DNA from: Glandiceps talaboti
Taxonomy: Eukaryota; Hemichordata; Enteropneusta; Spengelidae
Reading direction: 5' to 3'
Assembly: GCF_964340395.1 (NCBI RefSeq)
Contig: NC_135557.1
Span: 18,483,625-18,547,624, forward strand
DNA: 64,000 nt
Both the position numbers and the translations under genes were made by a program. This document shows, piece after piece, positions 1-23,404 of this stretch (the stretch's first letter is position 1; every line of letters starts with the position of its first letter). The notes beneath the pieces are model-generated. The model made no database searches. It was not told the origin of the DNA and was given only the letters and a program-made list of their open reading frames with translations.

Positions 1-14929
<14,929 letters not shown>

Positions 14930-15528
14930 TGTTTCTTCTCACACACAAAAACGTTTATGTCCACCGTGATAGACGTTGTACTGGCATTGATTTAGCATGG
15001 GTGTATAGTAAAACCTTCCTGGTTCAAGACACTTTAACAATTGATTCTTTGTATATATAAAACAATTAACGTTGAGGGCGCAACTGAATGGTTTCTCACA
15101 TACTACTTAAAATCACTAAACAGTCATGTACGAATTCCCATAGTCAATTTAACTTTGATTTTTGTTTAGATGTTTACAGACCGTGCTATATTTTGGCAAG
15201 GATCAAATGTATTCAACCAATTCTATTTAAATTGGTACAACAAACGAGTAATGGCTTCGTTCATTGCGTTCATTATTTACAGAAAGTTCTCCGTAAAACA
15301 AACTGGTCTGTTGTCTTGGGATCGAGGTGTGGTGTACTTGTCTTTAGTTCTATCTACTTTCGCAATTGATTCTTCATTATCCTATTTTATTGGTTGGCAA
15401 TGCGTTGTTTTTAACCATACACGTACAACAAACATTGCCCACCTTGATGTATAATTGTTGACAGCATTTTTGTAAGAGTAACTAACGTCTGGGCTATCAG
15501 AAAACAAACTGATATGGACCATGTAGAT

Positions 15529-15554
15529 GTCTCCTTTGCAAATTCAAAGGAGAC
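15529..15554. repeat. 26-bp hairpin with 10-bp perfect arms
   Basis: GTCTCCTTTG (15,529-15,538) and CAAAGGAGAC (15,545-15,554) are exact reverse complements separated by 6 bases. Confidence 0.55.
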
Positions 15555-15777
15555 AGTTTCCAAGCTTAGGTAACAATGACAATATTTTCGATTTCGGCAT
15601 CGTCAAACATGGTAGTGAGTCTTCGAGAGCTGACTACTATACATACACTGTAGAAAATAACTGACCGACCGACCGAAGTTGAATCCAAGCTAAGCATGCG
15701 CAATATGCATGAGATTACAAGAGACACTGATCTTCTAGCACCAGGTAGAAGAGGCAGTTCCAAGCACCTTCAGTTCC

Positions 15778-15858
15778 TTCAGTTTAAACACCAAGCGTAT
15801 CATCACAAGTTTATTCCCTAAAACCATTAGGGACTGGAACGCACTAAACCATATCATG
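15778..15858 (+). mobile_element. Possible LINE reverse-transcriptase C-terminal scrap
   Basis: One frame reads T-S-L-F-P-K-T-I-R-D-W-N-A-L-N, similar to the F-F-P-R-T-I-R-D-W-N-x-L-P block near the end of many non-LTR polymerases. The fragment is too short to place in a clade. Confidence 0.4.
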
Positions 15859-16700
15859 ATATGGAAGGGTGGGTGGGTGGGTGAATGGATGCGTTTGGTG
15901 ATATCTTTCTAGCCTTGACACAGTTAATCGTATTACCATAGCATTGCACATTACATTTCTAAGAGACACAAAGACACAATCGCTTCGGCGTTTGCAAATA
16001 TTGTCTTTACAAGCACCGTGAACGGGTTGAGAAGTTGTCAAAAAATGGATTTGTTTCTGTTTTTGACCATTTTGAACGTTTTTCATTTTCACGTTTACTG
16101 GCTTATTACACAGACTAGGGAATTTGTGGTTATTTTATTGGATAATTGATGTAAAGGACGAGGAACTCACGAGACGGATTGTTCAAAACTGGTTACAAGA
16201 TACAACACAAATTGTCTTTTTGACAAATAGGAGCAAGGATTTGGACCAAAATATCAAAATTTGTCAAGAATTGTTTACATTTTTATTTGTGATGACAACT
16301 GTAATTTTTCAAAATCGAAATTGCCTTCTACAACGTGAAAAAAAATATAATAATATACACACGTCAAACTGCATCATAATGTACCCAATCTACACTTTAA
16401 TGTTATCGATGTTGCAATGAATTAAAGGGATACACACTGGAAATTGGGAGTTAATAATAACTTTATTTTTTAACAAAGTTAGAACAATATTTCTACAGTA
16501 AAGAATTAGATGAAAAAATACCCTATACCTAATGCTACATGTATACATGCATCTAAGTACTTTGTGTAAAAGACGCAGCATAATATGTAGATTTTTGTAA
16601 ATAATGGTGACTATATCTTTTAGAATATTAATTATATCGCCAGTACATGGAATGTTCTAAGAAAATATAATCATAAAGGTAAAGTTTCATTAATACGTAC

Positions 16701-16865
16701 CTTGTTGTCCGACAAGTATTCCATTCCCTTCGCAACGTCACATATAAATGGCATCAGTTGTCTTGAAGAAATACCACCAGGACCACCACGGACAAATTCC
16801 GATTGTCTGTCAAGAATACCTTCAGGTTTCCCAAAGTGAAATATGGCATGATGAGATAATAATAT
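16701..16865 (-). pseudogene. Fragment D hinge/helix E exon, frameshifted
   Basis: The first half reads L-I-M-P-Y-F-T-L-G-N-L-K, equivalent to gene B L-V-M-P-Y-L-S-S-G-N-V-K. The second half, in another frame, reads L-M-P-F-I-C-D-V-A-K-G-M-E-Y-L-S-D-N-K, equivalent to the gene B helix E. About 1 nt is missing between them; the exon is 165 nt against 167. The donor after D-N-K is GTACGT. Confidence 0.7.
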
Positions 16866-16921
16866 CTACGTACTAAAATGGTCCCATGCTACGTGTAATG
16901 TTTTGTTTAAACAGCACTTAC

Positions 16922-17032
16922 CCGTCTTTGTACAACATCCAAGGAGATTGATTATATTTGGGTGACCTGACATCGCTTTAAGTAGCTCAATTTCATTCAG
17001 AATGTCCCCTTCATTGTTACCAATGTTATCAT
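16922..17032 (-). pseudogene. Fragment D helix C exon, open
   Basis: 111 nt, phase 1 to phase 1, the same length as in gene B. It reads I-L-N-E-I-E-L-L-K-A-M-S-G-H-P-N-I-I-N-L, then L-G-C-C-T-K. The helix C glutamate and the N-I-I-N-L-L-G-C-C-T block point to the FGFR/VEGFR/PDGFR branch of tyrosine kinases. Confidence 0.8.
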
Positions 17033-17241
17033 CTACAGTGTGAGAGTAACCTCGTCAGTTGAATGTACACGTTAAAATTCATAAATAACATTGCATAGTG
17101 CGTACGAATATTATCAGTAATGGACAACCGTTACCATCAATTTGTGGGCACTGCCTTTCCCAGACCAAGACTTTTTGTCCATTCCCGATATTGGCACAAT
17201 TCGCAACAATCATGATATTATAAAGGATGGTTTTTACTCAC

Positions 17242-17459
17242 CCCTTGGTATCATTTATAGCAACGTTGATGATACCCTCTTTCCCGTCAATGTTTAATGC
17301 CTTTCCCTTGGCTATGCGATGGAACATTCCATTATATATGATACTGTCTACTTTCAAATTATTTCTTGGGAATTCAAGTGCCTTTTCTCCAACTTTCATG
17401 TACATTCCGTCTACCCTCGTGGTTGATAGGTCAGCATAGGAAGTTTCATCGCTTAATAA
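17242..17459 (-). pseudogene. Fragment D kinase N-lobe exon with 2-nt deletion
   Basis: Reads Y-M-K-V-G-E-K-A-L-E-F-P, then I-I-Y-N-G-M-F-H-R-I-A-K-G at the glycine-loop position, then N-V-A-I-N-D. Gene B has V-A-I-K at this place. The exon is 2 nt shorter than its intact paralogue, so it ends in phase 2 while the next exon expects phase 1. Confidence 0.78.
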
Positions 17460-17799
17460 CTGGCATAATGAAAAGAATTATTAACAGCTATGTAATACTC
17501 GCATTACACACACATTTTGAATGTATCAGATGTCTTTTTTTGCAGCTACATGCAAGAAAGTTCGATGACATTATTTTGATTATACATTATTGTAATATTT
17601 TATTTCTTTAACTTCACAGTATCATCAGGTCTATCAGGCCACAAACAAAGATTACAAAATAAGTTATTACATTTAAAGGACTATTCCGCGACGCCTTCAA
17701 GCGGAAAACGTAAACATGTATCAGGAAGGTCAAGTGAAACAAAAATACCAAGGTATAATAGCCGACATCTACATTGGATTTTAATCAGAAGGAACTTAA

Positions 17800-17804
17800 G
17801 TGGG
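17800..17804. repeat. Target site duplication, left
   Basis: GTGGG directly left of the LTR terminal TG; it matches 22,265-22,269 exactly. Confidence 0.93.
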
Positions 17805-17959
17805 TGTAATGAGTTGGGGTTCGATGTGTAGTGGATGTGTGATGAAGAAGAGACACTGACAACAACAACGTGTATGAACGTAACTGCGTATCTGTATTAT
17901 ATGAATAATTAATGAGGTCATGTAAGGTCAACTTCAGTCTAGCATTACAACTCATGACA
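17805..17959 (-). repeat. 3' LTR of the Ty3/gypsy element
   Basis: 155 bp. Bounded TG...CA when read on either strand; same sequence as 22,110-22,264. Confidence 0.96.
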
Positions 17960-17972
17960 TCCCTCTCTTTTC
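17960..17972 (-). promoter_or_regulatory. Polypurine tract of the retrotransposon
   Basis: On the minus strand GAAAAGAGAGGGA abuts the 3' LTR, the expected primer for plus-strand DNA synthesis. Confidence 0.88.
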
Positions 17973-18241
17973 AAAGTTAAGCGAGTCAATCTTAACAGTT
18001 TGTGATTGAGAACAACAATTAACAGGAATTGAACGGTTCATGCAAATCAAAGAGTTTGTGTCCAAATAGTAACCGAATAACAGTTCGCGGTAATAACACA
18101 GTATCAATAAGAGTTAGCAGTGAAACACTTCAAATAGTTCATGGTAGTTAAACAGTCCATGTGACTAACATTAACAGTCTGATAACACAGTCCATATGAA
18201 TATACTTATACAGTTCGACAAGTGTATATATGGTTCAAAGT

Positions 18242-19798
18242 TCACAAGTCCAATCTATCTGGTGGTTTCACATTTCTGGTTGATCTCCTGAGTATACGAG
18301 GTGGATCATCAATTGGAGAGGGTGTAGATGTCTCGGGTGTAGACGTAACCTTTCCTTCTGGGGTCATATCCATTTCCACAGATTGCGGGGTATTGAAGTT
18401 TTCACCTGTGCGCCGGAAATGACGTCTGTTCCGTCTAAGTGTGCTTCCATTCTCCTTCTGAACAGTGAAAGCACGAGGTTCCTGTTGGATGGTTTTAATT
18501 ACACCAGGTTCCCACGTACAGTTCTGATGGTTGTAGACACGTGTGGATTCACCGGTGTGCAAGCTAGGAAGAGGTCTTGCATGTCTGTCATAGTATGACT
18601 TTTGGGTGTCCTGTCTGTGTTGAAGCTTTACATTGACATCACCGTCAGCTTGTGTTGTAATGTCAGGCTTCCTGATAGTTGGCAGGTTGGTCTGGTAGGC
18701 TCTTGAGTTGAGAAGCTCTGCTGGAGAAGGTAAGTTGTGATCTAGTGGTGTGCTTCTCAAGCATAGCATTGCAAGGTGGGGGTCTGTACCGGACTCCTTG
18801 CACTTCTGTAGCAAGTTCTTGACAGTTTGAACAGTTCTTTCTATAAGACCGTTAGCCTGTGAATAGTAAGGACTGGTTGTCACATGTTCGAATCCGTATA
18901 TAGCACTGAATTTCTGGAATTGTGCGGAGGTAAACTGAGTGTCATGTCCTGTCACTAGCTTACTAGGAATGCCAAGTTCCTCGAAGATTGACTTCATGTG
19001 TGCAATCGTAGTGTTAGACTGAATGTTGTTCAATCTTCTCACAATGGGGAACTTACTGTAGTAGTCTGATACTAACAGGTATGGTGTATTGTTCCAGAAA
19101 AATAGATCGGCTGCTAGTGTGTGCCATGGTCTTGATGGTACGTCGTGCGGCATGAGTGGTTCTTTAACATTCGCCTTCTGGTTGTGTTGACACGGGGCGC
19201 ATGATTTCACCATCTCCTCTATGTCGCGGTTTATGTTGGGCCAAAATACTGATCCCTTGGCTCGAAGTTTGCTTTTCTCTGCACCTTGGTGAGCATAGTG
19301 AATTTGCTCTAGCACTGCTGACTGTAGGGTTTTCGGGATGATGATACGTGTTCCCTTCAGTATTACACCATCAGCAATGGTTAATTCATCACGGTAATTC
19401 CAATATGAGAGTAGGTCCCTTGGGCACTGTGACCTGCTGTCGGGCCATCCTTGCATAACCACTGATTTGAGCAAACTCAGAATTTCGTCTTTTGCTGTTT
19501 CGCTCTTGATCTGCTCGATGCGGGTGGTGCTTGCATTCATGTGTAGGTGGAATTCGTGAATAGATACGTCAAGGCCTTCAATGGCGTCGCCTGGACGTGG
19601 TGTAACTCTAGAAAGAGCGTCTGCCAGTGGAATGTCCTTTCCTGGTACGTACTTGATGCTAATGTCATACTTCTGAATACGAAGCATCATTCTGGCAATA
19701 CGAGGTGGTGCACTGGCTAAGTGTTTCTTAAATATAGCCTCTAGTGGTTTGTGGTCTGTCTCTACTGTGACATGACGACCATATGCATAGTGAAGCAA
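18242..19798 (-). CDS. Retrotransposon Pol, C-terminal part: end of RNase H and integrase
   Basis: The frame begins inside RNase H (V-E-T-D-H-K-P-L-E), with no start codon expected for a Pol polyprotein. It then carries the integrase zinc finger (H-Y-A-H-Q-G, then C-A-P-C) and the catalytic core: first aspartate in L-A-A-D-L-F, glutamate in N-G-L-I-E-R-T. At the second carboxylate the sequence is T-G-H-D-T-Q-F, where the family normally has aspartate at the glycine position, so the active site may be damaged. A basic C-terminal tail ends near the polypurine tract. It is out of frame with the upstream Gag-Pol frame because of the internal deletion near 19,790-19,800. Confidence 0.9.
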   Translation of the reverse strand: MLHYAYGRHVTVETDHKPLEAIFKKHLASAPPRIARMMLRIQKYDISIKYVPGKDIPLADALSRVTPRPGDAIEGLDVSIHEFHLHMNASTTRIEQIKSETAKDEILSLLKSVVMQGWPDSRSQCPRDLLSYWNYRDELTIADGVILKGTRIIIPKTLQSAVLEQIHYAHQGAEKSKLRAKGSVFWPNINRDIEEMVKSCAPCQHNQKANVKEPLMPHDVPSRPWHTLAADLFFWNNTPYLLVSDYYSKFPIVRRLNNIQSNTTIAHMKSIFEELGIPSKLVTGHDTQFTSAQFQKFSAIYGFEHVTTSPYYSQANGLIERTVQTVKNLLQKCKESGTDPHLAMLCLRSTPLDHNLPSPAELLNSRAYQTNLPTIRKPDITTQADGDVNVKLQHRQDTQKSYYDRHARPLPSLHTGESTRVYNHQNCTWEPGVIKTIQQEPRAFTVQKENGSTLRRNRRHFRRTGENFNTPQSVEMDMTPEGKVTSTPETSTPSPIDDPPRILRRSTRNVKPPDRLDL

Positions 19799-21998
19799 GG
19801 TTGGGAGTATACCTGCTAAGAAATTGTACCATGCCTAGGAATGTTTGTAGATCCTCCAGACTTGTAGATGGATCCATTTCATTAATAGCTTGTACCTTGC
19901 ATGGGTCTGGTCGGAGCCCGTCAGCGCTAATGATGTGTCCAAAGAAAGAGATCTCTGTGCATTGTATTTTGCACTTGTCTGCATTGAAACGTAGGCCAGT
20001 CTCCTTAGCGCGTTCCATTACTGCCTTAAGGTTACTGTCATGTTGCTCAGTTGTGTTGCCATATACGATGATATCGTCAGCAATACCAGTGACACCTGGG
20101 AGGTGACCAAAGGTCTCATCAACCTTCTTCTGAAATACATCTTGTGCGCAGATAAGGCCAAATGGAAGCCGTAGAAATCTGTATCTGCCATGGGGTGAGT
20201 TGAAGGTTGTGTATAGAGAGCTTTCATAATCAAGCTTGATGTTCCAGTATCCGCTACGTGCGTCGACAATGGAAAAGTACTTTGCTCCACTGAGTTTAGG
20301 AAGAATCTCTTCAACTGTGGGAGTGCAGTGGTGTGGTCTTTTAATGGCATGGTTAAGGTCCTTTGGATCTAGGCATAATCGAAGACTGCCATTTTTGCGT
20401 GTGGCACATACTAAGGAATTAACCCAATCTGTGGGCTCATCCACTTTAGCAATAATGCCCTGGGTTACCAACGAGTTCAGTTCCTGTTTCAGTGGTTCAC
20501 TTAGTGCCTGTGGTACACGTCGTGGTGGGTGCACAACTGGGGGTACACTTGGGTCGAGAGTGATGTGGTACTCTCCTTGGAAACAGCCAATGCCTTCAAA
20601 GCACTGCTTGTAGTCATGCATTATCTGTTCTTTAGCTGCAGGGTCACCTTTGGAAGGCGATATATCATGTTGAGTGATGCTGTAATTCACAGTAACAAGT
20701 CCCATATCCTGGCAAGTAGGCAGGCCTAGTATTGTTGGACCATCACATTGTACAACGAAAAATGAGCACGACTTGGACTCTCCATGATGTGTGAGTGTCA
20801 ACACACAACATCCATAGTGATGTAAAGTCTGTCCACCATATGCTGTGATGGTAGTATTAGACTTAGATAATCCCTGGGGAACACCATCAGTGTTACATGG
20901 TTTGGATGGAAATAGCTGCTTATATGTGCTTACAGTCATAACATTTCCTTCAGCACCAGTGTCTACCTTACATGTTAGGGGTACACAGTCATTCTCTGCA
21001 TCAACATATACTTGTATCATGGCCTGTTTGCTGGCTCTCAAGGTGTCTATGTGGATTGTATGAAAATACATCTGTGTATCCTCTGTATCAGAGACATGTA
21101 CAGGTTTGGCTGCACGGTTGCTGTAGCTGGTACTGGTATCATTTACTGCTAGTGAATGCATACCTTGTTTACTGGGTTTCTGTTTACTCCTATCTTGTTG
21201 TTGTGTTCTTGGGTTGGAACCGGGTTTAGCCTTACGTGAGCGGCATACACGCTTCCAGTGATTTGGCTTGCCACATGCTCTGCATTCAGATCCGTGTGCT
21301 GGGCAGGAGGACCGGTCAGATTGGTCATGTACTGTGCCACAATTTCCACATTTACCAGTTTTAGTATGTGCACTCTGCCTATTACGTGAAGTGTATCTCA
21401 TAGCATGGACAGTACTGCTATCTACAGTGTTACGTATGGCACTTAGTTGGGTACATGTGGCCTCTAATGTACGTGCGATGTCGACAGCTTTATCTAGTGT
21501 GAGTGTATCTTCGTGTTCTAGGAGCTTCGACTGCACGCGTTGGTTACTTGATCCAAAGATAAGAGTATCAATAATATGCTCGTTTGGGTTGGTATACTTG
21601 CATTCAGCTACAATTGTTCTAATGTTCTTTAAAAATGTGTCTACAGGCTCACCTGGCTGTTGCTTTAGTGTGCGTAGCTTGTATCTTGCCAGACGAAACT
21701 TGCTTTTAGGAGCGACGTATTCCTCGAATTTGTTCCAATATGTAGCAAGTTTTGTCTTTTCCTCGGTGGTTAGATTCCATGTGGTGACGATGTCAATTCC
21801 AACTTCACCGGACCAAATTTGGAGATAGTTGCATTTCTCCGCCTCTGTCTTGGCTGTGAGTGGGCCATTAAAGTATAACTCACACATTGGTTTGAATTTC
21901 TTTAGGGCTTGCACTGCATCACTCGAGTGCCAGTCCATGGTTGGGACGGGTAAGCCAGCGAGTTCCGCCATCTTGAACTTGTCAGTCTGCACGTACAC
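19728..21998 (-). CDS. Retrotransposon Gag-Pol: capsid, nucleocapsid, protease, reverse transcriptase
   Basis: A single long frame. The start may be the first methionine or the one nine codons later (M-A-E-L-A-G-L). Gag is followed by a cysteine-rich nucleocapsid with a CX2C pair and a classical C-R-A-C-G-K-P-N-H-W-K-R-V-C knuckle near 21,250-21,290. The protease has C-K-V-D-T-G-A near 20,960. The reverse transcriptase has R-L-P-F-G-L-I-C-A and G-I-A-D-D-I-I-V-Y-G near 20,070. The frame runs through F-L-G-M-V-Q-F-L-S-R-Y-T-P-N-L and at once hits sequence read in the wrong frame, marking the deletion junction. Confidence 0.93.
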   Translation of the reverse strand: MYVQTDKFKMAELAGLPVPTMDWHSSDAVQALKKFKPMCELYFNGPLTAKTEAEKCNYLQIWSGEVGIDIVTTWNLTTEEKTKLATYWNKFEEYVAPKSKFRLARYKLRTLKQQPGEPVDTFLKNIRTIVAECKYTNPNEHIIDTLIFGSSNQRVQSKLLEHEDTLTLDKAVDIARTLEATCTQLSAIRNTVDSSTVHAMRYTSRNRQSAHTKTGKCGNCGTVHDQSDRSSCPAHGSECRACGKPNHWKRVCRSRKAKPGSNPRTQQQDRSKQKPSKQGMHSLAVNDTSTSYSNRAAKPVHVSDTEDTQMYFHTIHIDTLRASKQAMIQVYVDAENDCVPLTCKVDTGAEGNVMTVSTYKQLFPSKPCNTDGVPQGLSKSNTTITAYGGQTLHHYGCCVLTLTHHGESKSCSFFVVQCDGPTILGLPTCQDMGLVTVNYSITQHDISPSKGDPAAKEQIMHDYKQCFEGIGCFQGEYHITLDPSVPPVVHPPRRVPQALSEPLKQELNSLVTQGIIAKVDEPTDWVNSLVCATRKNGSLRLCLDPKDLNHAIKRPHHCTPTVEEILPKLSGAKYFSIVDARSGYWNIKLDYESSLYTTFNSPHGRYRFLRLPFGLICAQDVFQKKVDETFGHLPGVTGIADDIIVYGNTTEQHDSNLKAVMERAKETGLRFNADKCKIQCTEISFFGHIISADGLRPDPCKVQAINEMDPSTSLEDLQTFLGMVQFLSRYTPNLASLCIWSSCHSRDRPQTTRGYI

Positions 21999-22091
21999 AC
22001 TTTCTCAGACGAACCAAAACAACACCGGCCTGGTGTCGATCATCCACTGTAAAATACACACCTGAAGTTACTGCTGAGTTGTCTAACTTCG

Positions 22092-22109
22092 ATCCCGCTT
22101 CTGACACCA
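22092..22109 (-). promoter_or_regulatory. Primer-binding site, leucine-tRNA like
   Basis: The minus strand reads TGGTGTCAGAAGCGGGAT directly after the 5' LTR with no spacer. It is complementary to a tRNA 3' end of the form ..CTTCTGACACCA, as in animal tRNA-Leu genes that begin GTCAG. The tRNA identity is from memory of that acceptor stem. Confidence 0.8.
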
Positions 22110-22264
22110 TGTAATGAGTTGGGGTTCGATGTGTAGTGGATGTGTGATGAAGAAGAGACACTGACAACAACAACGTGTATGAACGTAACTGCGTATCTGT
22201 ATTATATGAATAATTAATGAGGTCATGTAAGGTCAACTTCAGTCTAGCATTACAACTCATGACA
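22110..22264 (-). repeat. 5' LTR of the Ty3/gypsy element
   Basis: 155 bp, identical by eye to the 3' LTR at 17,805-17,959. It should contain the element's promoter and polyadenylation signal, which I cannot place precisely. Confidence 0.96.
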
Positions 22265-22269
22265 GTGGG
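22265..22269. repeat. Target site duplication, right
   Basis: GTGGG, the same as 17,800-17,804. It lies only five bases into the intron from the GT donor region of the exon at 22,275-22,357. Confidence 0.93.
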
Positions 22270-22274
22270 CTTAC

Positions 22275-22357
22275 TTTTAAATCCACTTTTTCAGATCTCA
22301 ATTGGCTCTTCTTGTGTTCTTTGGATATGTTCTCGTATTGCACTTTGATATCGTCAT
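22275..22357 (-). pseudogene. Fragment D JM2 exon with ITIM-like tyrosine
   Basis: 83 nt, phase 1 to phase 0, the same length as the gene B JM2 exon. It reads D-D-D-I-K-V-Q-Y-E-N-I-S-K-E; V-Q-Y-E-N-I fits the V-x-Y-x-x-I consensus. The donor GTAAGC is intact but the retrotransposon begins ten bases after the exon end. Confidence 0.75.
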
Positions 22358-22535
22358 CTGTGTAAAAAAAGATGTAAAATACAGTGCAAGTAAACATATC
22401 TATAACACAATTGCACAAGTTATTCCCAAGAAAATATGATCGTCTACTATTGTTATGTAAGCCACGACACAATGTTCTTCAAGAATGATTCTTTAATGAA
22501 AAAAGGAAGGTTCAGGCTATACTTTCATTTGAGAT

Positions 22536-22595
22536 CTTTCGGCCTCATGACTTCATGTGGCTTTGCCTCCAGTTCAACTCCTGCCAGTTCGGTAT
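22536..22595 (-). pseudogene. Fragment D JM1 exon, donor lost
   Basis: The acceptor TTTTCAG is clear and the frame reads D-T-E-L-A-G-V-E-L-E-A-K-P-H-E. This parallels gene [12 protein letters not shown], but the tyrosine is histidine and no in-frame GT donor is found before a stop. Skipping such a phase 1-1 exon would keep frame. Confidence 0.6.
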
Positions 22596-23404
22596 CTGAA
22601 AACAAAGAATACAAAATATTCTTAAAATGCGTGGTACTCTCAGTGACAGTCTGAGTATATATCTCTTATACATATTTAGCTTGCTATAGCTTTCATCTCG
22701 GAATATTCTTCTAAATGATGAACACAACTAATTTGTGTATAGTTTGTATTGTATCCATGGATACATTTTGATTAAATTTTTTAACAAGGTTGTATCAAAC
22801 TCATTTATTGCACTCCAACCCATGTTCATTTATGCGCTTTTAATAATAAAATTATCCCAAACCGTTATGCCAGTCAAATGAATTATGCTAATGATTCTAG
22901 TCACATCATAGGGCAACATCACAACATGTGACAGTGCAACATAAAAAAGGCTGGGAATATCACTTTAAGATATACCTTAATTACTGAAAATCATTAATTA
23001 AACAAATTACTCGTTTAAAGTAAAACCCATGTCGTCAAAATGTTCGCATTGTTATGGTCGCTACATGAAATCTGAAGATTGTGTTCTATAGATATGGCTT
23101 AATTACAAAATGTCATTATTATGCAAATTGCTCATTTTCACGAACGTACAAGCGCAATAACTACGCATTAAAAGAGTGGTTGTGTGTCAGTCAGAATTTC
23201 GGGTGGGGGAAATGTTGGGAGTTTTACTTGTTTTAGTTGGGGATTTTCCAGAATGTCTTGTACGGTACCATTTGACAAATTTTATAAGACTAATTTCCAA
23301 ATCTCCCACTATGCCCCGAGGTGAGAGGGGGGGGGGTGACATTGACTCGTGCATATTAAACGTGTATATTGATATCCAAATCTATCACTGTATGTGTTAT
23401 AATT

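Larger units (their letters stand above)
14930..16700. other. Region between fragment D and gene A
   Basis: The kinase C-lobe exons (HRD, APE, helix G) that should follow helix E of fragment D are not recognisable here. The stretch holds a short hairpin and a LINE-like scrap; the rest shows no supported feature. The gene A promoter should lie near 14,930-15,200, but no clear core motif is visible. Confidence 0.5.
17805..22264 (-). mobile_element. Ty3/gypsy LTR retrotransposon (Mag/SURL-like), internally deleted
   Basis: A 4,460-bp element with 155-bp LTRs that look identical along their length, a 5-bp target duplication (GTGGG at 17,800-17,804 and 22,265-22,269), a primer-binding site and a polypurine tract. 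One Gag-Pol frame has CX2CX4HX4C, a D-T-G-A protease motif and a reverse transcriptase with I-A-D-D. This frame ends where the polymerase thumb and most of RNase H should be, and a second frame resumes in the last part of RNase H and continues through integrase. Identical LTRs mean a recent insertion, yet the copy lacks a continuous Pol, so it was probably copied by enzymes supplied in trans. The I-A-D-D form, single Gag-Pol frame and leucine-tRNA-like primer site fit the Mag/SURL group. Confidence 0.95.
16701..22595 (-). pseudogene. Fragment D: broken receptor kinase paralogue (juxtamembrane to helix E)
   Basis: Five exon-like blocks match gene B exons in order: JM1 (22,536-22,595), JM2 (22,275-22,357), N-lobe (17,242-17,459), helix C (16,922-17,032) and hinge/helix E (16,701-16,865). 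The tail of the kinase is absent. Damage: JM1 has lost a recognisable donor; the N-lobe exon is 218 nt against 220 in gene B, with the 2-nt loss at the conserved lysine of the V-A-I-K motif; the hinge exon is shifted internally; and a retrotransposon fills the JM2/N-lobe intron. No transmembrane or ectodomain exon of its own is found upstream. I read it as a pseudogene remnant of another array member; alternatively it was once the cytoplasmic part of gene C. Confidence 0.75.

Noticed and set aside
15844-16092. A minus-strand reading that vaguely resembles a decayed kinase catalytic loop (..S-L-R-N-V-M-C-N-A-M-V-I-R-L-T..), which would extend fragment D.
   Set aside because: No H-R-D-L-A, no D-F-G, no matching splice sites or exon length; similarity is too weak to separate from chance.
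18383-21828. Several plus-strand frames across the retrotransposon.
   Set aside because: They are antisense shadows of Gag-Pol and integrase.
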